A DNA stretch of 64,000 nt from SG8-30 sp963695155 (GTDB taxonomy: Bacteria > Pseudomonadota > Gammaproteobacteria > Steroidobacterales > Steroidobacteraceae): positions 434,001 to 498,000 of the forward strand of contig CAVOGD010000006.1 of assembly GCA_963695155.1 (NCBI GenBank), read 5' to 3'. The notes beneath the pieces are model-generated. The model was not told the origin of the DNA, searched no databases, and saw only the letters and a program-made list of their open reading frames with translations. Below, in pieces: positions 45,157 to 54,206 of this stretch. The translations under genes were made by a program, and so were the position numbers. How positions within the stretch are numbered: position 1 is the first letter of the stretch; each line of letters starts with the position of its first letter.

Positions 45157-45183
45157 TTAGCACTCGTCCTGTGTGACTGCTAA
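45157..45183. promoter_or_regulatory. CIRCE operator (HrcA binding site) of groESL
   Basis: TTAGCACTC (45157-45165), nine spacer bases, then GACTGCTAA (45175-45183): the CIRCE consensus TTAGCACTC-N9-GAGTGCTAA with one mismatch. HrcA represses groESL through this element in many bacteria. It lies 65 bases before the groS start codon, directly downstream of the predicted -10. hrcA itself is not in the window. Confidence 0.92.
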
Positions 45184-45210
45184 TGATAGGGGCTGGCTGG
45201 CGAAATTCAA
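45183..45210 (-). promoter_or_regulatory. groESL promoter, sigma70- and possibly sigma32-type
   Basis: Minus strand: TTGAAT (45210-45205), 16-base spacer, TATCAT (45188-45183). The same bases read CTTGAAT-12-CCCCTATCAT, close to the sigma32 heat-shock pattern CTTGAAA / CCCCATNT. The CIRCE element starts at the last base of the -10, so HrcA bound there would block initiation. Dual control is an inference. Confidence 0.65.
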
Positions 45211-45278
45211 GGCCGGCCGGCCGACACCGGGCCGGCAGGCACCCGGGCGGACGGGGGTCCATGGAGGATGATAACCAC

Positions 45279-45608
45279 ATGAAAAACAAATACTTGGTCG
45301 TATTCTGCACCTGCCCGGACGAGGCTGCGGCCGCGGCGCTGGCCAACGAACTCGTGGGCGAGAACCTCGCCGCCTGCGTCAACCGTATTCCTGGCGTGCG
45401 CTCGACCTACCGCTGGGAGGGCGAGCTTCGGGACGACGCCGAAGTGCTGCTCGTCATCAAGACAAGCGGCGACCGAATGGGTACCCTCTTCGCCCGAATC
45501 GAGCAGCTGCACCCCTACGAGGTGCCCGAAATCATCGCCGTCGAAATCGGCGCCGCGTCGGAACGATACCTGGGCTGGCTGGGTCAGACCCTGCCCCCGA
45601 CAGGCTGA
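45279..45608 (+). CDS. cutA: CutA, periplasmic/cytosolic divalent-cation tolerance protein
   Basis: Trimeric ferredoxin-like protein of 109 residues, conserved from bacteria to plants. Family segments are LVVFCTCPDEAAA, NLAACVNRIPGVRSTYRWEGEL and LHPYEVPEIIAVEI. Linked genetically to copper tolerance in E. coli together with dsbD, its downstream neighbour here as in E. coli. The ATG at 45279 is chosen; an ATG at 45261 is in frame but has no ribosome site of its own, while GGAGG precedes the chosen start by 11 bases. Confidence 0.93.
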   Translation: MKNKYLVVFCTCPDEAAAAALANELVGENLAACVNRIPGVRSTYRWEGELRDDAEVLLVIKTSGDRMGTLFARIEQLHPYEVPEIIAVEIGAASERYLGWLGQTLPPTG

Positions 45609-45639
45609 TGCAGGCGCCCGCCCCCACGCAGGAACCACG

Positions 45640-47455
45640 ATGAACCGATGCACCCGTCCCCTGTTCGCGTTGCTCGTGCTGCTGCCTGCGCTGGCCGCCG
45701 CGCAGGGCCTGCTGGGCGGCGTCTCCGCCGACCAGGACTTCCTGCCCCCGGACGAGGCGTTCCGCTTCAGCGCCAGCATGCAGGGCAGCGATGCCGCTGC
45801 GCTGCATTGGGGGGTGGCCGACGGCTACTACCTGTACCGGCACCGGCTGGCGGTCAAGACGGACACGCCGGGCGTCAGCCTCGGCGAGGTGCAACTCCCG
45901 GCGGGCAAGCCGAAGTCCGACGAGTTCTTCGGCGACGTCGAGGTCTACTACAAGCAACTCGATGCCGTGGTGCCCATCGAGCGCGGCGCGGACGTCGTCA
46001 GCGTCGAACTCAAGGTCACCTACCAGGGCTGTGCCGACGCCGGCCTGTGTTATCCGCCCATCACCAAGACGGTCAGCCTGACCCTGCCGCCGCCGGGAAC
46101 CACGGCGGCCGGCCACGACGGGCGGCAGCATGGTGGCCGAGCAGGACCGGCTCGCCGGGCTGATCGGCAGCGGCAACCTGTTGCTCGTGATGGCGACCTT
46201 CTTCGGGTTCGGGCTGCTGCTGGCCTTCACGCCCTGCGTGCTGCCCATGATCCCCATCCTGTCCGGGATCATTGCCGGCCAGGGTGCGCAGGCCACGACG
46301 CGGCGCTCGTTCATGCTGTCCCTGGTCTACGTGCTGGGCATGGCGCTCACCTATACCATCGCCGGCGCCGCCTTCGCGGCCGCCGGGCAGCAGGCGCAGA
46401 CGTTCTTCCAGCAGCCGTGGATCATCGCGCTGTTCTCGCTCTTGTTCGTCGCGCTGGCGCTGGCCATGTTCGGCTTCTACGAACTGCAGATCCCGTCGGG
46501 GCTGCAGTCCAGGCTGAACGCCGTGTCGGGACGGCAGCGGTCGGGGACCTTCACCGGCGCTTTCGTGATGGGCGCCTTGTCCGCGCTGGTGGTGACGGCG
46601 TGTGTCGCGCCGCCGCTGGTGGCCGCGCTGGCCGTGATCGGCCAGACCGGCGACGTGCTGCGCGGCGCGCTGGCGTTGTTTGCGCTGTCGCTCGGCATGG
46701 GTGCGCCGCTGCTGGCGGTGGGTGCGGCGGGCGGCAAGCTCCTGCCGAAGGCGGGACCCTGGATGGATACGGTCAAGGCGCTGTTCGGCGTCATGTTCCT
46801 GGGCGTGGCCGTGTGGATGCTGGAACGCATCCTGCCCGGCCCGTTGACGCTGGCCCTGTGGGCGCTCCTGGCGTTCGTCGCCGGTTACTACTTCGGCGGC
46901 TTCGGCCGCCGCGCCGACGGCCCGGTGTCCGCCGGCGCGCGCGTCGCCCGTGGCGTCGGGCTGTTCGCCATGGCCTGGGGCGCCATCCTGCTGGTCGGCG
47001 CCACGGCGGGCAGCCACGACCCGCTGCAGCCGCTCAAGGGGGTCGCACTGTGGTCTGGCGGCGGCACCGCCGCCGCGCCCGTCGAGGCCACGCTGCCGTT
47101 CGTGCGCATCGGCAGCGTCGCCGACCTGGACCGTGAACTGGCGGGCGCGAACGGCCGGCCGGTGATGGTGGACTTCTATGCCGACTGGTGCGTGTCCTGC
47201 AAGGAGATGGAGAAATACACGTTCTCCGACGCAGCGGTCCAGGCCCAGCTCGGCGGCTACCTGCTGCTGAAGGCCGACGTGACTGCCAATAACGATGCGG
47301 ACCAGGCGCTGCTCAGGCGCTTCGGCATCTTCGGGCCGCCCACCACGGCCTTCTTCGGCAGCCATGGCCGCGAGTGCCGCAACTTCCGCCTGGTCGGGTT
47401 CGTGGCCGCCGCGGAGTTCTCCCGGCACCTGGCCCGGTTCGCGGCCGAGTGCTGA
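45640..47455 (+). CDS. dsbD: DsbD, thiol:disulfide interchange protein - reading frame broken by +1 shift
   Basis: Carries electrons from cytosolic thioredoxin to periplasmic DsbC/CcmG-type proteins. The N-terminal periplasmic domain has a signal peptide and YQGCADAGLCYPP. The frame then changes at about 46120. The membrane domain continues in the next frame with both redox cysteines (TPCVLPMIPILSG, VVTACVAPPLV), and the C-terminal thioredoxin domain has DWCVSCKEMEKY. Removing one G of GGG 46120-46122 gives continuous HDGGSMVAEQDRLAGL, a normal linker. All six cysteines are kept, so a sequencing error is more likely than decay. It ends 2 bases before the TlpA-like gene. Confidence 0.87.
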
Positions 47456-47457
47456 AC

Positions 47458-48084
47458 GTGCGCACGGCCTGGACAATCACCGGCCTCGCCGCGGTCGCCG
47501 GCGTGGCGCTCGGCGTGGGCTATTACCTCAGCGGCGGCGGCGGCGAGCCGCCCGGCCCGCCGCCCGCCGCCGCGCCGGTCGTGCCCGACCAGCGGCCGCT
47601 GTTCTCGCTGGCCGACGCCGCCGGCGTCCAGCGCTCGATCGCGGAGTGGGACGGTCGCGCCCTGATGATCAACTTCTGGGCGACCTGGTGCCCGCCCTGC
47701 CGTCGGGAAATCCCGCTGCTCAACACCTTGCGGGACCGCCATGCGCCGCAGGGCTTCGAGGTCATCGGCGTCGCGGTGGATTTCCGCGAGGACGTGTTGC
47801 GCTACATGGAAACGACGCCGATCCACTATCCGATACTGATCGGCGAGCAGGAGGGCCTGGACGTGGTCAAGGCGTTCGGCCTCGCCACCCTCGGCTTCCC
47901 GTTCACGGTCTTCACCGATACCCGCGGCAGGATCGTGACCATCCATGTCGGCGAATTGCACGCCAACCAGGCCGACGTCATCCTGTCGGCCGTGGGCGAC
48001 CTGGTCGCGGGCAAGGTCTCGATCGACGCGGCCCGCGCGCGCATCCGCACGGACCTCGCCGCCATCAACCCCAAACGTGGCTAG
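47458..48084 (+). CDS. TlpA-like thiol:disulfide oxidoreductase
   Basis: Membrane-tethered periplasmic thioredoxin of about 208 residues: an N-terminal anchor helix (ITGLAAVAGVALGVGYYL), a Pro/Ala linker, then a TlpA/ResA domain with the active site FWATWCPPCRREIPLL and the cis-proline segment LGFPFTVF. It probably receives electrons from DsbD, encoded just before it. A GTG at 47449 would overlap the dsbD stop by seven bases and is an alternative start. Confidence 0.88.
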   Translation: MRTAWTITGLAAVAGVALGVGYYLSGGGGEPPGPPPAAAPVVPDQRPLFSLADAAGVQRSIAEWDGRALMINFWATWCPPCRREIPLLNTLRDRHAPQGFEVIGVAVDFREDVLRYMETTPIHYPILIGEQEGLDVVKAFGLATLGFPFTVFTDTRGRIVTIHVGELHANQADVILSAVGDLVAGKVSIDAARARIRTDLAAINPKRG

Positions 48085-48143
48085 CCGATCAGGCGACTAA
48101 TTGCCGCGAACGGCCGCGAACGTGCGCGGTTCCCCGCCGATAA

Positions 48144-48174
48144 TTGGACAAACGGGCATGGGTCGGGTAGTAAT
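48144..48174 (+). promoter_or_regulatory. Candidate sigma70 promoter for aroQ-accB-accC
   Basis: TTGGAC (48144-48149), an 18-base spacer, then TAGTAAT (48168-48174), 42 bases before the aroQ ATG, within the 132-base gap after the TlpA-like gene. Both hexamers are imperfect. Confidence 0.4.
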
Positions 48175-48216
48175 GCCCCGGAAGACCGCCCCGAATGACG
48201 GCTTGGTACGCACCCC

Positions 48217-48672
48217 ATGCAAAGCATCCTGCTCATCAACGGGCCCAATCTCAACCTGCTCGGCACGCGGGAGCCCGGCCTGTACGGCAAGCTGTCGCTG
48301 GCCGACGTCGAGGCCCTGCTCAAGGAGCGGGCCGCGCGGCGTGGGGCCGGCCTCGAGTGCTTCCAGAGCAACGCCGAACACGAACTCGTCGAGCGCGTGC
48401 AGCGCCTGGGTCGCGAGCCGGTGGACTTCGTGATCCTGAACCCCGGGGCGTTCACGCACAGCAGCATCGCGCTCAGGGACGCCCTGCTGGCCGTGGCCGT
48501 GCCCTTCATCGAGGTGCACCTGTCCAACATTCATGCCCGGGAGCCGTTCCGCCGGTTCTCGTATTTTTCCGACATCGCCGCAGGCTGCATCACCGGCCTG
48601 GGCGCCGCCGGCTACGGACTGGCACTCGATGCCGCGCTCGACCGGCTGGCCACGCCGCCGAAGGGAGGCTGA
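48217..48672 (+). CDS. aroQ: AroQ, type II 3-dehydroquinate dehydratase
   Basis: Dodecameric shikimate-pathway enzyme of 151 residues. Motifs are LLINGPNLNLLGTREP (with the flexible-loop Arg), the catalytic tyrosine in LYGKLSL, NPGAFTHSSIALRDAL, and EVHLSNIHAREPFRRFS. Placement before accB is conserved in many gammaproteobacteria. Four bases separate it from accB. Confidence 0.97.
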   Translation: MQSILLINGPNLNLLGTREPGLYGKLSLADVEALLKERAARRGAGLECFQSNAEHELVERVQRLGREPVDFVILNPGAFTHSSIALRDALLAVAVPFIEVHLSNIHAREPFRRFSYFSDIAAGCITGLGAAGYGLALDAALDRLATPPKGG

Positions 48673-48676
48673 CCGC

Positions 48677-49132
48677 ATGGACATCCGCAAGGTCAAGAAA
48701 CTGATCGAACTGCTCGAGGAATCGGGGATCGCCGAGATCGAGATCTCCGAGGGCGAGGAGTCGGTGCGCATCAGCCGCTACCCGCCGGGCATGGCCGTCG
48801 CACCGGCCGCGATGCCGGCGATCAGCGCCATGGCGCCGGCGCCGGCCCCTGCCCACGCCGCGGCGCCGGCGGCGCCCGCCGCGCCGGCCACCAACCCGGA
48901 CAACGTGATGACCGCGCCGATGGTCGGCACCTACTACTCCGCCGCGGCGCCCGGCGCCAAGCCGTTCGTGCAGGTCGGCAGCGAGGTCAAGACCGGCGAC
49001 GTGCTGTGCATCATCGAGGCCATGAAGATGATGAACCAGATCGAGTCCGAGAAGGAGGGACGCATCGCCTCGGTCCTGGTGCGCGACGGCGAGCCGGTGG
49101 AGTTCGGGCAGCCGCTGTTCGTGGTCGAGTAG
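48677..49132 (+). CDS. accB: AccB, biotin carboxyl carrier protein of acetyl-CoA carboxylase
   Basis: Carrier subunit of 151 residues. An N-terminal dimerisation region (IRKVKKLIELLEESGIAEIEI) is joined by an Ala/Pro linker to the biotinyl domain. The biotinylated lysine is in CIIEAMKMMNQIES. GGGAGG precedes the ATG. It is followed by accC after 12 bases. Confidence 0.97.
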   Translation: MDIRKVKKLIELLEESGIAEIEISEGEESVRISRYPPGMAVAPAAMPAISAMAPAPAPAHAAAPAAPAAPATNPDNVMTAPMVGTYYSAAAPGAKPFVQVGSEVKTGDVLCIIEAMKMMNQIESEKEGRIASVLVRDGEPVEFGQPLFVVE

Positions 49133-49144
49133 CGGGGCCCGGCC

Positions 49145-50488
49145 GTGCTGGACAAGGTCGTCATCGCCAACCGCGGCGAGATCGCGCTCAGGATCCTGCG
49201 GGCCTGTCGTGAGCTCGGCATCAAGACCGTGGCCGTGCATTCCACCGCAGACCAGAACCTCAAGCACGTGCTGATGGCCGACGAGACCGTCTGCATCGGC
49301 CCGCCGCAGGCCCGCGACAGCTACCTCAACATGCCGGCCATCATCAGCGCCGCCGAGGTGACCGATGCGGTGGCCATCCACCCCGGCTACGGCTTCCTGT
49401 CCGAGAATGCCGACTTCGCGGAACGCGTCGAGCAGAGCGGCTTCGTGTTCATCGGGCCGCGCAGCGAGACCGTGCGGCTGCTCGGCGACAAGGTCTCGGC
49501 GATCCAGGTCATGAAGCAGCACGGCGTGCCGTGCGTGCCCGGATCGGACGGGGCGCTGCCCGATGACCACGACGAGTGTTTCCGGCTCGCCAACGCCGTG
49601 GGCTACCCGGTGATCATCAAGGCCTCCGGCGGCGGCGGCGGCCGCGGCATGCGCGTGGTGCACTCGGACGCGACGCTGCTGAATGCCGTCAACGTCGCCA
49701 GGGCCGAGGCGCAGGCCGCCTTCGGCGACGACACCGTGTACCTGGAGAAATTCCTCGAAAAGCCCCGCCACATCGAGTTCCAGGTGATCGGCGACAACTA
49801 CGGCAGCGTGGTATCGCTGGGCGAGCGGGACTGCTCGCTGCAGCGCCGCCGCCAGAAGATCATCGAGGAAGCCCCCGCACCGGGCATCACCCCGCAGCAA
49901 AGACTCGAAATGGCGGAACGCGTCTGCATGGCCTGCGCGGCCGTCGGCTACCGCAGCGCCGGGACGGTGGAGTTCCTGTACGAGGACGGCGAGTTCTACT
50001 TCATCGAGATGAACACGCGCGTGCAGGTCGAGCACCCGGTGACCGAGCTGGTGACCGGCGTGGACATCGTCAAGCTGCAGCTGCAGATCGCGGCCGGCGA
50101 GCCGCTGCCCTTCAAGCAGGAGGACATCCAGATCCGCGGTCACGCGATGGAGTGCCGGATCAATGCCGAGGACCCCAAGACCTTCGCGCCCTCGCCGGGA
50201 CTGGTGAAGCTGTGGCACCCGCCAGGCGGCCCGGGCATCCGAGTGGACAGCCACATCTACAGCGGCTACAGCGTGCCGCCGTTCTACGACTCGCTCATCG
50301 CCAAGCTCATCTCCTTCGGCGACACGCGCGACTCCGCCCTGTCCCGCATGCGCAACTCGCTGGCGGAGATGGTGATCGAGGGCATCAAGACCAACGCGCC
50401 GTTGCACCAGGAGATCTTCAACCACGCGGCGTTCCGCCAGGGCAGCCTCGACATCCACTACCTGGAACGACGGCTGGGCCTCAAGTAA
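49145..50488 (+). CDS. accC: AccC, biotin carboxylase
   Basis: ATP-grasp enzyme of 447 residues that carboxylates AccB-biotin, the first step of fatty acid synthesis. Motifs are VVIANRGEIALRILRACRELG, IIKASGGGGGRGMRVV (ATP-binding glycine loop), and EMNTRVQVEHPVTELVTGVD. Start is GTG. Length matches the E. coli enzyme (449). Confidence 0.98.
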   Translation: MLDKVVIANRGEIALRILRACRELGIKTVAVHSTADQNLKHVLMADETVCIGPPQARDSYLNMPAIISAAEVTDAVAIHPGYGFLSENADFAERVEQSGFVFIGPRSETVRLLGDKVSAIQVMKQHGVPCVPGSDGALPDDHDECFRLANAVGYPVIIKASGGGGGRGMRVVHSDATLLNAVNVARAEAQAAFGDDTVYLEKFLEKPRHIEFQVIGDNYGSVVSLGERDCSLQRRRQKIIEEAPAPGITPQQRLEMAERVCMACAAVGYRSAGTVEFLYEDGEFYFIEMNTRVQVEHPVTELVTGVDIVKLQLQIAAGEPLPFKQEDIQIRGHAMECRINAEDPKTFAPSPGLVKLWHPPGGPGIRVDSHIYSGYSVPPFYDSLIAKLISFGDTRDSALSRMRNSLAEMVIEGIKTNAPLHQEIFNHAAFRQGSLDIHYLERRLGLK

Positions 50489-50509
50489 GCGCCTGCCGGC
50501 CGCACCGCC

Positions 50510-51391
50510 GTGCCGTTCCTGCAAGTGGTCCTGGACCTGGACGACGGCGACCCGGCCGCCGCGGAGGCGGCCTGTTTCGCGCGCGGGGCGTTGTCCGTCA
50601 CGCTCGAGGATGGCGGCGATCACCCCGTGCTGGAACCGGCCCCCGGCGTGACGCCCCTGTGGCCGCAGATTCGGCTGAGTGCCTTGTTCGAGGCCGGCAC
50701 GGATGCCGCGGCGCTGGTCGCCGCGCTGGCCGGGGAACTTGGCCTGGCCGCCGGTCGCCTGCACCACGCCCTGCTGGCCGACCGCGCCTGGGAACGCGAA
50801 TGGCTCAGGGATTTCCGGCCGATGCGCTTCGGGCGCCGCCTGTGGATCTGCCCCGGCGGACAAGCGGCGCCGGATCCCGACGCACTCGTGCTGGAACTCG
50901 ACCCGGGCCTGGCCTTCGGCACCGGTACGCACCCGACGACTGCCCTGTGCCTCGAGTGGCTGGACGCCGCGGGCGTCGCGGGCCAGACGGTGCTCGACTT
51001 CGGTTGCGGCTCGGGGGTGCTGGCGCTGGCGGCGCTGCGCCTCGGCGCCGCTGCGGCCTGCGCCGTGGACATCGACCCACAGGCGCTGCTGGCGGCCCGC
51101 GAGAACGCCCGGCGGAATGCGCTCGACTCGCGACTGACGGTCATGCCGGCCGACGCGCTGGGGGCCGGGACCTGGAACATCGTGCTGGCCAATATCCTGG
51201 CCGGGCCGCTGGTGGACCTTGCGCCGCGGCTTGCGCAGGCGACCCGGCCCGGCGGCGGCATCGTTCTGGCCGGCCTGCTCGGGCACCAGGCGGCGGACGT
51301 GGCGGCAGCCTACCGTACGTGGTTTGATATGCAGTTATTCGAGGCCCGGGGCGAGTGGACCGTGCTCGAGGGCCGCAGGCATCGGGAGTAG
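50510..51391 (+). CDS. prmA: PrmA, ribosomal protein L11 methyltransferase
   Basis: SAM-dependent trimethylase of L11, 293 residues. An N-terminal substrate-recognition domain (FLQVVLDLDDGDPAAAE) precedes the methylase domain with FGTGTHPTTALCLEWL, VLDFGCGSGVLALAALRLGA and the NILAGPL motif. GTG start, 21 bases after accC. It is followed by the DUF3426 gene after five bases. Confidence 0.96.
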   Translation: MPFLQVVLDLDDGDPAAAEAACFARGALSVTLEDGGDHPVLEPAPGVTPLWPQIRLSALFEAGTDAAALVAALAGELGLAAGRLHHALLADRAWEREWLRDFRPMRFGRRLWICPGGQAAPDPDALVLELDPGLAFGTGTHPTTALCLEWLDAAGVAGQTVLDFGCGSGVLALAALRLGAAAACAVDIDPQALLAARENARRNALDSRLTVMPADALGAGTWNIVLANILAGPLVDLAPRLAQATRPGGGIVLAGLLGHQAADVAAAYRTWFDMQLFEARGEWTVLEGRRHRE

Positions 51392-51396
51392 GCCTG

Positions 51397-52830
51397 TTGT
51401 ACACACAGTGTCCTGACTGCGGAACGGTGTTCAAGGTCACCGCCGACGCGCTGCGCGTTGCGCAGGGTGACGTGCGCTGCGGGATCTGTTCGACCAGCTT
51501 CAGCGCGCTCGACTACCTCAGCGAGCGGCCGCTGCTGCGGCCGCACGAGGGCGAGCCCTCGCACGACGACACGATCACCGTCGAGGAGACGCCGGGCACG
51601 GAGTTCATCGAGCTGTCCAGTCCCGCCGAGTCCGCCGCCGAATCCTCGCCTTCAGCACCCGGCGGCGACCCAGCGACCGACTCGGCGCTGGCGGCCACGG
51701 ACGAGGGGGCCGGCGATGAACCGGCTGACGCCGACGTCGACACTGGCGCAGAGCCCGACACAGAGCCCGACGCAGAGCCCGACACGGAGGCCGATGTAGA
51801 TCCGGATGATGCAGAGGCCGCGCTCGAGTTTCACGGTTCCGCCGAGGACCTCGAGAGGCTCTTTGTCGAAGGGTCCATCGGGGTTGCCGGATCCGACAGC
51901 GCGTACGTCGCGGATTTCGAGCAGTCGCTCAGCGAAATCGCCGGCGCGGACCTCAGCGGCATCGAGGTGACCGAGGAGTCGCCGCCGCGGGACGAGGACA
52001 GCGCAGGCGGCGCAGCGCACCCCGGCCAGGTCGCCGCCGTGCTCGCCTTCCGCCGGCCTGGCCACGACGCCGGCGACGTGCGGGAGCAGGCCGACGTGGA
52101 CGACGCCAGCGATCCGCTGAGCCGCACCGACGAATACCCGATACTGACGCTGCAGTCGCCCCCCGGTCCGGGCCACGGCGACGACGGCGCCCCGCCGGAA
52201 CCCGAAGAGCCGCTGCAGATCCTGATCCCCGAGGAACTGCGGCGCGCCGCCGAGGACAGGTACCCGCACGCCGAGGCCTTTGCCACAGGCGATGAGCGCG
52301 AGCCGACGGGCGGCTGGCGCTGGCCGCTCACCGCTGGATTGCTCGTGCTGCTGCTGGTGTTGACCGCGCAGGGCATCCATTTCTGGCGCGACGATCTCGC
52401 GCGGCACTCCATCGTGGGACCGTGGTTGCTGCGCGCCTATGCCGCCGCCGGGCTCGAATTGTCCCCGCCCGTGGACCTGGCGGCGTTCGAAATCCGGCAA
52501 CTCGGTGCCGCCAACGACCCGATCCAGGCCGGGCGGCTCAAGGTGCGCGCCAGCATCGTCAACAACGCCCCCTTCGCCCAGCCGTACCCGCTGCTGCGCC
52601 TGTCGCTGCAGGACCGGTTCGGCACCACCGTCGGCGTGCGCAACCTGGAGCCGGCGGAGTACCTGCCCGGGGGCAGTGCCGGCGCCATGCTGGCGCCGTC
52701 GCGACGGGCCGACGCCGAGATCGTGTTCGTGGATCCAGGCCGCGACGCGGTCGGCTACGAACTGGACGTCTGCCTGCGCGATGCCGGCGGCATCCGCTGC
52801 AGCGCCGAGCTGGCCGGCCAGCGACCGTGA
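51397..52830 (+). CDS. Zinc-ribbon, single-pass membrane protein with C-terminal DUF3426
   Basis: Protein of 477 residues, found between prmA and dusB in many gammaproteobacteria. An N-terminal zinc ribbon has Cys5/Cys8 (YTQCPDCGTVF) and Cys28/Cys31 (VRCGICSTSF). A long acidic, probably disordered segment (about 45-300) includes a short DNA tandem repeat. One membrane helix (about 307-327, LLVLLLVLTAQGIHFW) precedes a periplasmic DUF3426 domain. The TTG at 51397 gives the usual family start MYTQCP; TAGG lies upstream. Role unknown. The stop overlaps dusB (GTGA). Confidence 0.85.
   Translation: MYTQCPDCGTVFKVTADALRVAQGDVRCGICSTSFSALDYLSERPLLRPHEGEPSHDDTITVEETPGTEFIELSSPAESAAESSPSAPGGDPATDSALAATDEGAGDEPADADVDTGAEPDTEPDAEPDTEADVDPDDAEAALEFHGSAEDLERLFVEGSIGVAGSDSAYVADFEQSLSEIAGADLSGIEVTEESPPRDEDSAGGAAHPGQVAAVLAFRRPGHDAGDVREQADVDDASDPLSRTDEYPILTLQSPPGPGHGDDGAPPEPEEPLQILIPEELRRAAEDRYPHAEAFATGDEREPTGGWRWPLTAGLLVLLLVLTAQGIHFWRDDLARHSIVGPWLLRAYAAAGLELSPPVDLAAFEIRQLGAANDPIQAGRLKVRASIVNNAPFAQPYPLLRLSLQDRFGTTVGVRNLEPAEYLPGGSAGAMLAPSRRADAEIVFVDPGRDAVGYELDVCLRDAGGIRCSAELAGQRP
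51749..51784 (+). repeat. Three copies of a 12-base in-frame tandem repeat
   Basis: CAGAGCCCGACA/G is repeated three times (51749-51760, 51761-51772, 51773-51784), encoding the EPDTEPDAEPDTE stretch in the acidic linker of the DUF3426 protein. A fourth, degenerate copy follows. In-frame length changes would be tolerated. Confidence 0.8.
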
Positions 52831-53813
52831 AGATCGGCCCCTGGGAACTGCCGGCGCCGCTGGCACTGGCGCCGATGGCCGGCGTGACCGACCGTCCGTT
52901 CCGGATGCTGTGCCGGCGCATGGGGGCCGGCCTGGCCGCATCGGAGATGCTGACCGCGGACACCCGCCTGTGGGCCACGCGCAAGTCGCGGTTGCGCCTG
53001 GACCTGGGTGGGGAGCCGGAACCGCGCGCGGTGCAGATTGCGGGCGCCGACCCGCAGCAACTGGCGATCGCGGCCCGCCTGCAGGCCGAGCGCGGCGCCC
53101 AGATCGTGGACATCAACATGGGCTGCCCGGCCAAGAAGGTCTGCAACAAGGCGGCTGGATCGGCGCTGATGCGCGACGAGCCGCTGGTGCGCCGCATCCT
53201 GGAACACGTCGTGCGCGAGGCTGGCGTGCCGGTCACGCTCAAGATCCGCACCGGCTGGGACCGCGCCAACCGCAATGCGGTCAGCATTGCCCGCATGGCG
53301 GAGGACCTGGGCATTGCCGCGCTCGCCGTCCACGGGCGCACCCGTGCCGACGGGTTTGCCGGCGAGGCCGAGTTCGAGACCGTGGCGCAGGTCGTGCGGG
53401 CGGTGCGGATTCCGGTTTTCGCCAACGGCGACATCGATTCGCCACATAAGGCGGCGCGCGTGCTGGCCGATACGGGTGCCGCGGGCGTCATGATCGGCCG
53501 TGCCGCGCAGGGACGGCCATGGCTGTTCCGGGAGGTCAAGTCGTATCTGGCGACGGGCGTTGCGGTCAACCCGCCTTCTGCCGCGGAGGTCCGTGATATC
53601 ATGCTCGCGCACCTGGAATCGCTGCATGTCTTCTATGGAGAAGAGGGCGGCGTCCGCGTCGCGCGCAAGCACCTCGGCTGGTATTTCCGGCAATTGCCGC
53701 AGCGGCCGAGGCCACCGCCCGAGTTGCTGCAGGCGACCCGGCCGGCGGACCAGCTGGCGCTGGCGGGCGCATTCCTGGCGCAGGCCGTTGCACCCGACAG
53801 GCGGGCGGCCTGA
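52827..53813 (+). CDS. dusB: DusB, tRNA-dihydrouridine synthase
   Basis: FMN enzyme of 328 residues that reduces uridine in tRNA. Motifs are LALAPMAGVTDRPFR, the catalytic cysteine in NMGCPAKKVCNKAAGSALM, AVHGRTRADGF and VFANGDIDSP. The GTG at 52827 overlaps the preceding stop (GTGA). As in E. coli, it is followed by fis, so fis translation and transcription may depend on it. Confidence 0.96.
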   Translation: MKIGPWELPAPLALAPMAGVTDRPFRMLCRRMGAGLAASEMLTADTRLWATRKSRLRLDLGGEPEPRAVQIAGADPQQLAIAARLQAERGAQIVDINMGCPAKKVCNKAAGSALMRDEPLVRRILEHVVREAGVPVTLKIRTGWDRANRNAVSIARMAEDLGIAALAVHGRTRADGFAGEAEFETVAQVVRAVRIPVFANGDIDSPHKAARVLADTGAAGVMIGRAAQGRPWLFREVKSYLATGVAVNPPSAAEVRDIMLAHLESLHVFYGEEGGVRVARKHLGWYFRQLPQRPRPPPELLQATRPADQLALAGAFLAQAVAPDRRAA

Positions 53814-53856
53814 AACGAAATAAACGCGAAACGCGGCAGGCGGGGACCGAAGCAAG

Positions 53857-54159
53857 ATGATCGCCAGAACGAAGGCGCGGCGCGCACGGCGTGGACCCGT
53901 GGTCCGTAGCGGCGGCAACGGCACGAGGCCCGTGCCGCTACGCAGCCAGACCGAGGAGGCGCTGGACGCCTATTTCAACTCGCTGAACGGCCACCAGCCG
54001 GGCCGGCTGTACGAGCTGGTCATACGCGAGGTGGAACAGCCGCTCTTCAAGTCCGTCATGGACTACGCCGAGGGCAACCAGAGCCAGGCAGCGACCATTC
54101 TCGGCATCAACCGCGGCACGTTGCGCAAGAAACTGCGCGAGTACGGGCTGTCGGAGTGA
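53857..54159 (+). CDS. fis: Fis, DNA-binding nucleoid protein
   Basis: Homodimeric DNA-bending protein of 100 residues. The C-terminal helix-turn-helix (NQSQAATILGINRGTLRKKLREYG) is nearly identical to that of E. coli Fis. The dimerisation helices (LYELVIREVEQPLFKSVMDY) are present. The N-terminal 25 residues are unusually basic (RTKARRARRGPVVR). The dusB-fis order is conserved. Confidence 0.94.
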   Translation: MIARTKARRARRGPVVRSGGNGTRPVPLRSQTEEALDAYFNSLNGHQPGRLYELVIREVEQPLFKSVMDYAEGNQSQAATILGINRGTLRKKLREYGLSE

Positions 54160-54206
54160 CGCGGTCCGGCGCGGCTGCGGCCGGCCGGGATTGCGGAGGA
54201 CCGCCG

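Noticed and set aside
46110..46135. Programmed +1 frameshift in dsbD
   Set aside because: No slippery codon-stop arrangement is visible, and two other genes show the same kind of extra G, so error is simpler.
48590..51286. Long antisense frame across aroQ-accB-accC-prmA
   Set aside because: Covers four certain genes on the other strand; composition typical of mirror frames.
51355..51396. ATG at 51355 as start of the DUF3426 protein
   Set aside because: Would overlap prmA by 37 bases and place 14 extra residues before the conserved MYTQCP start.
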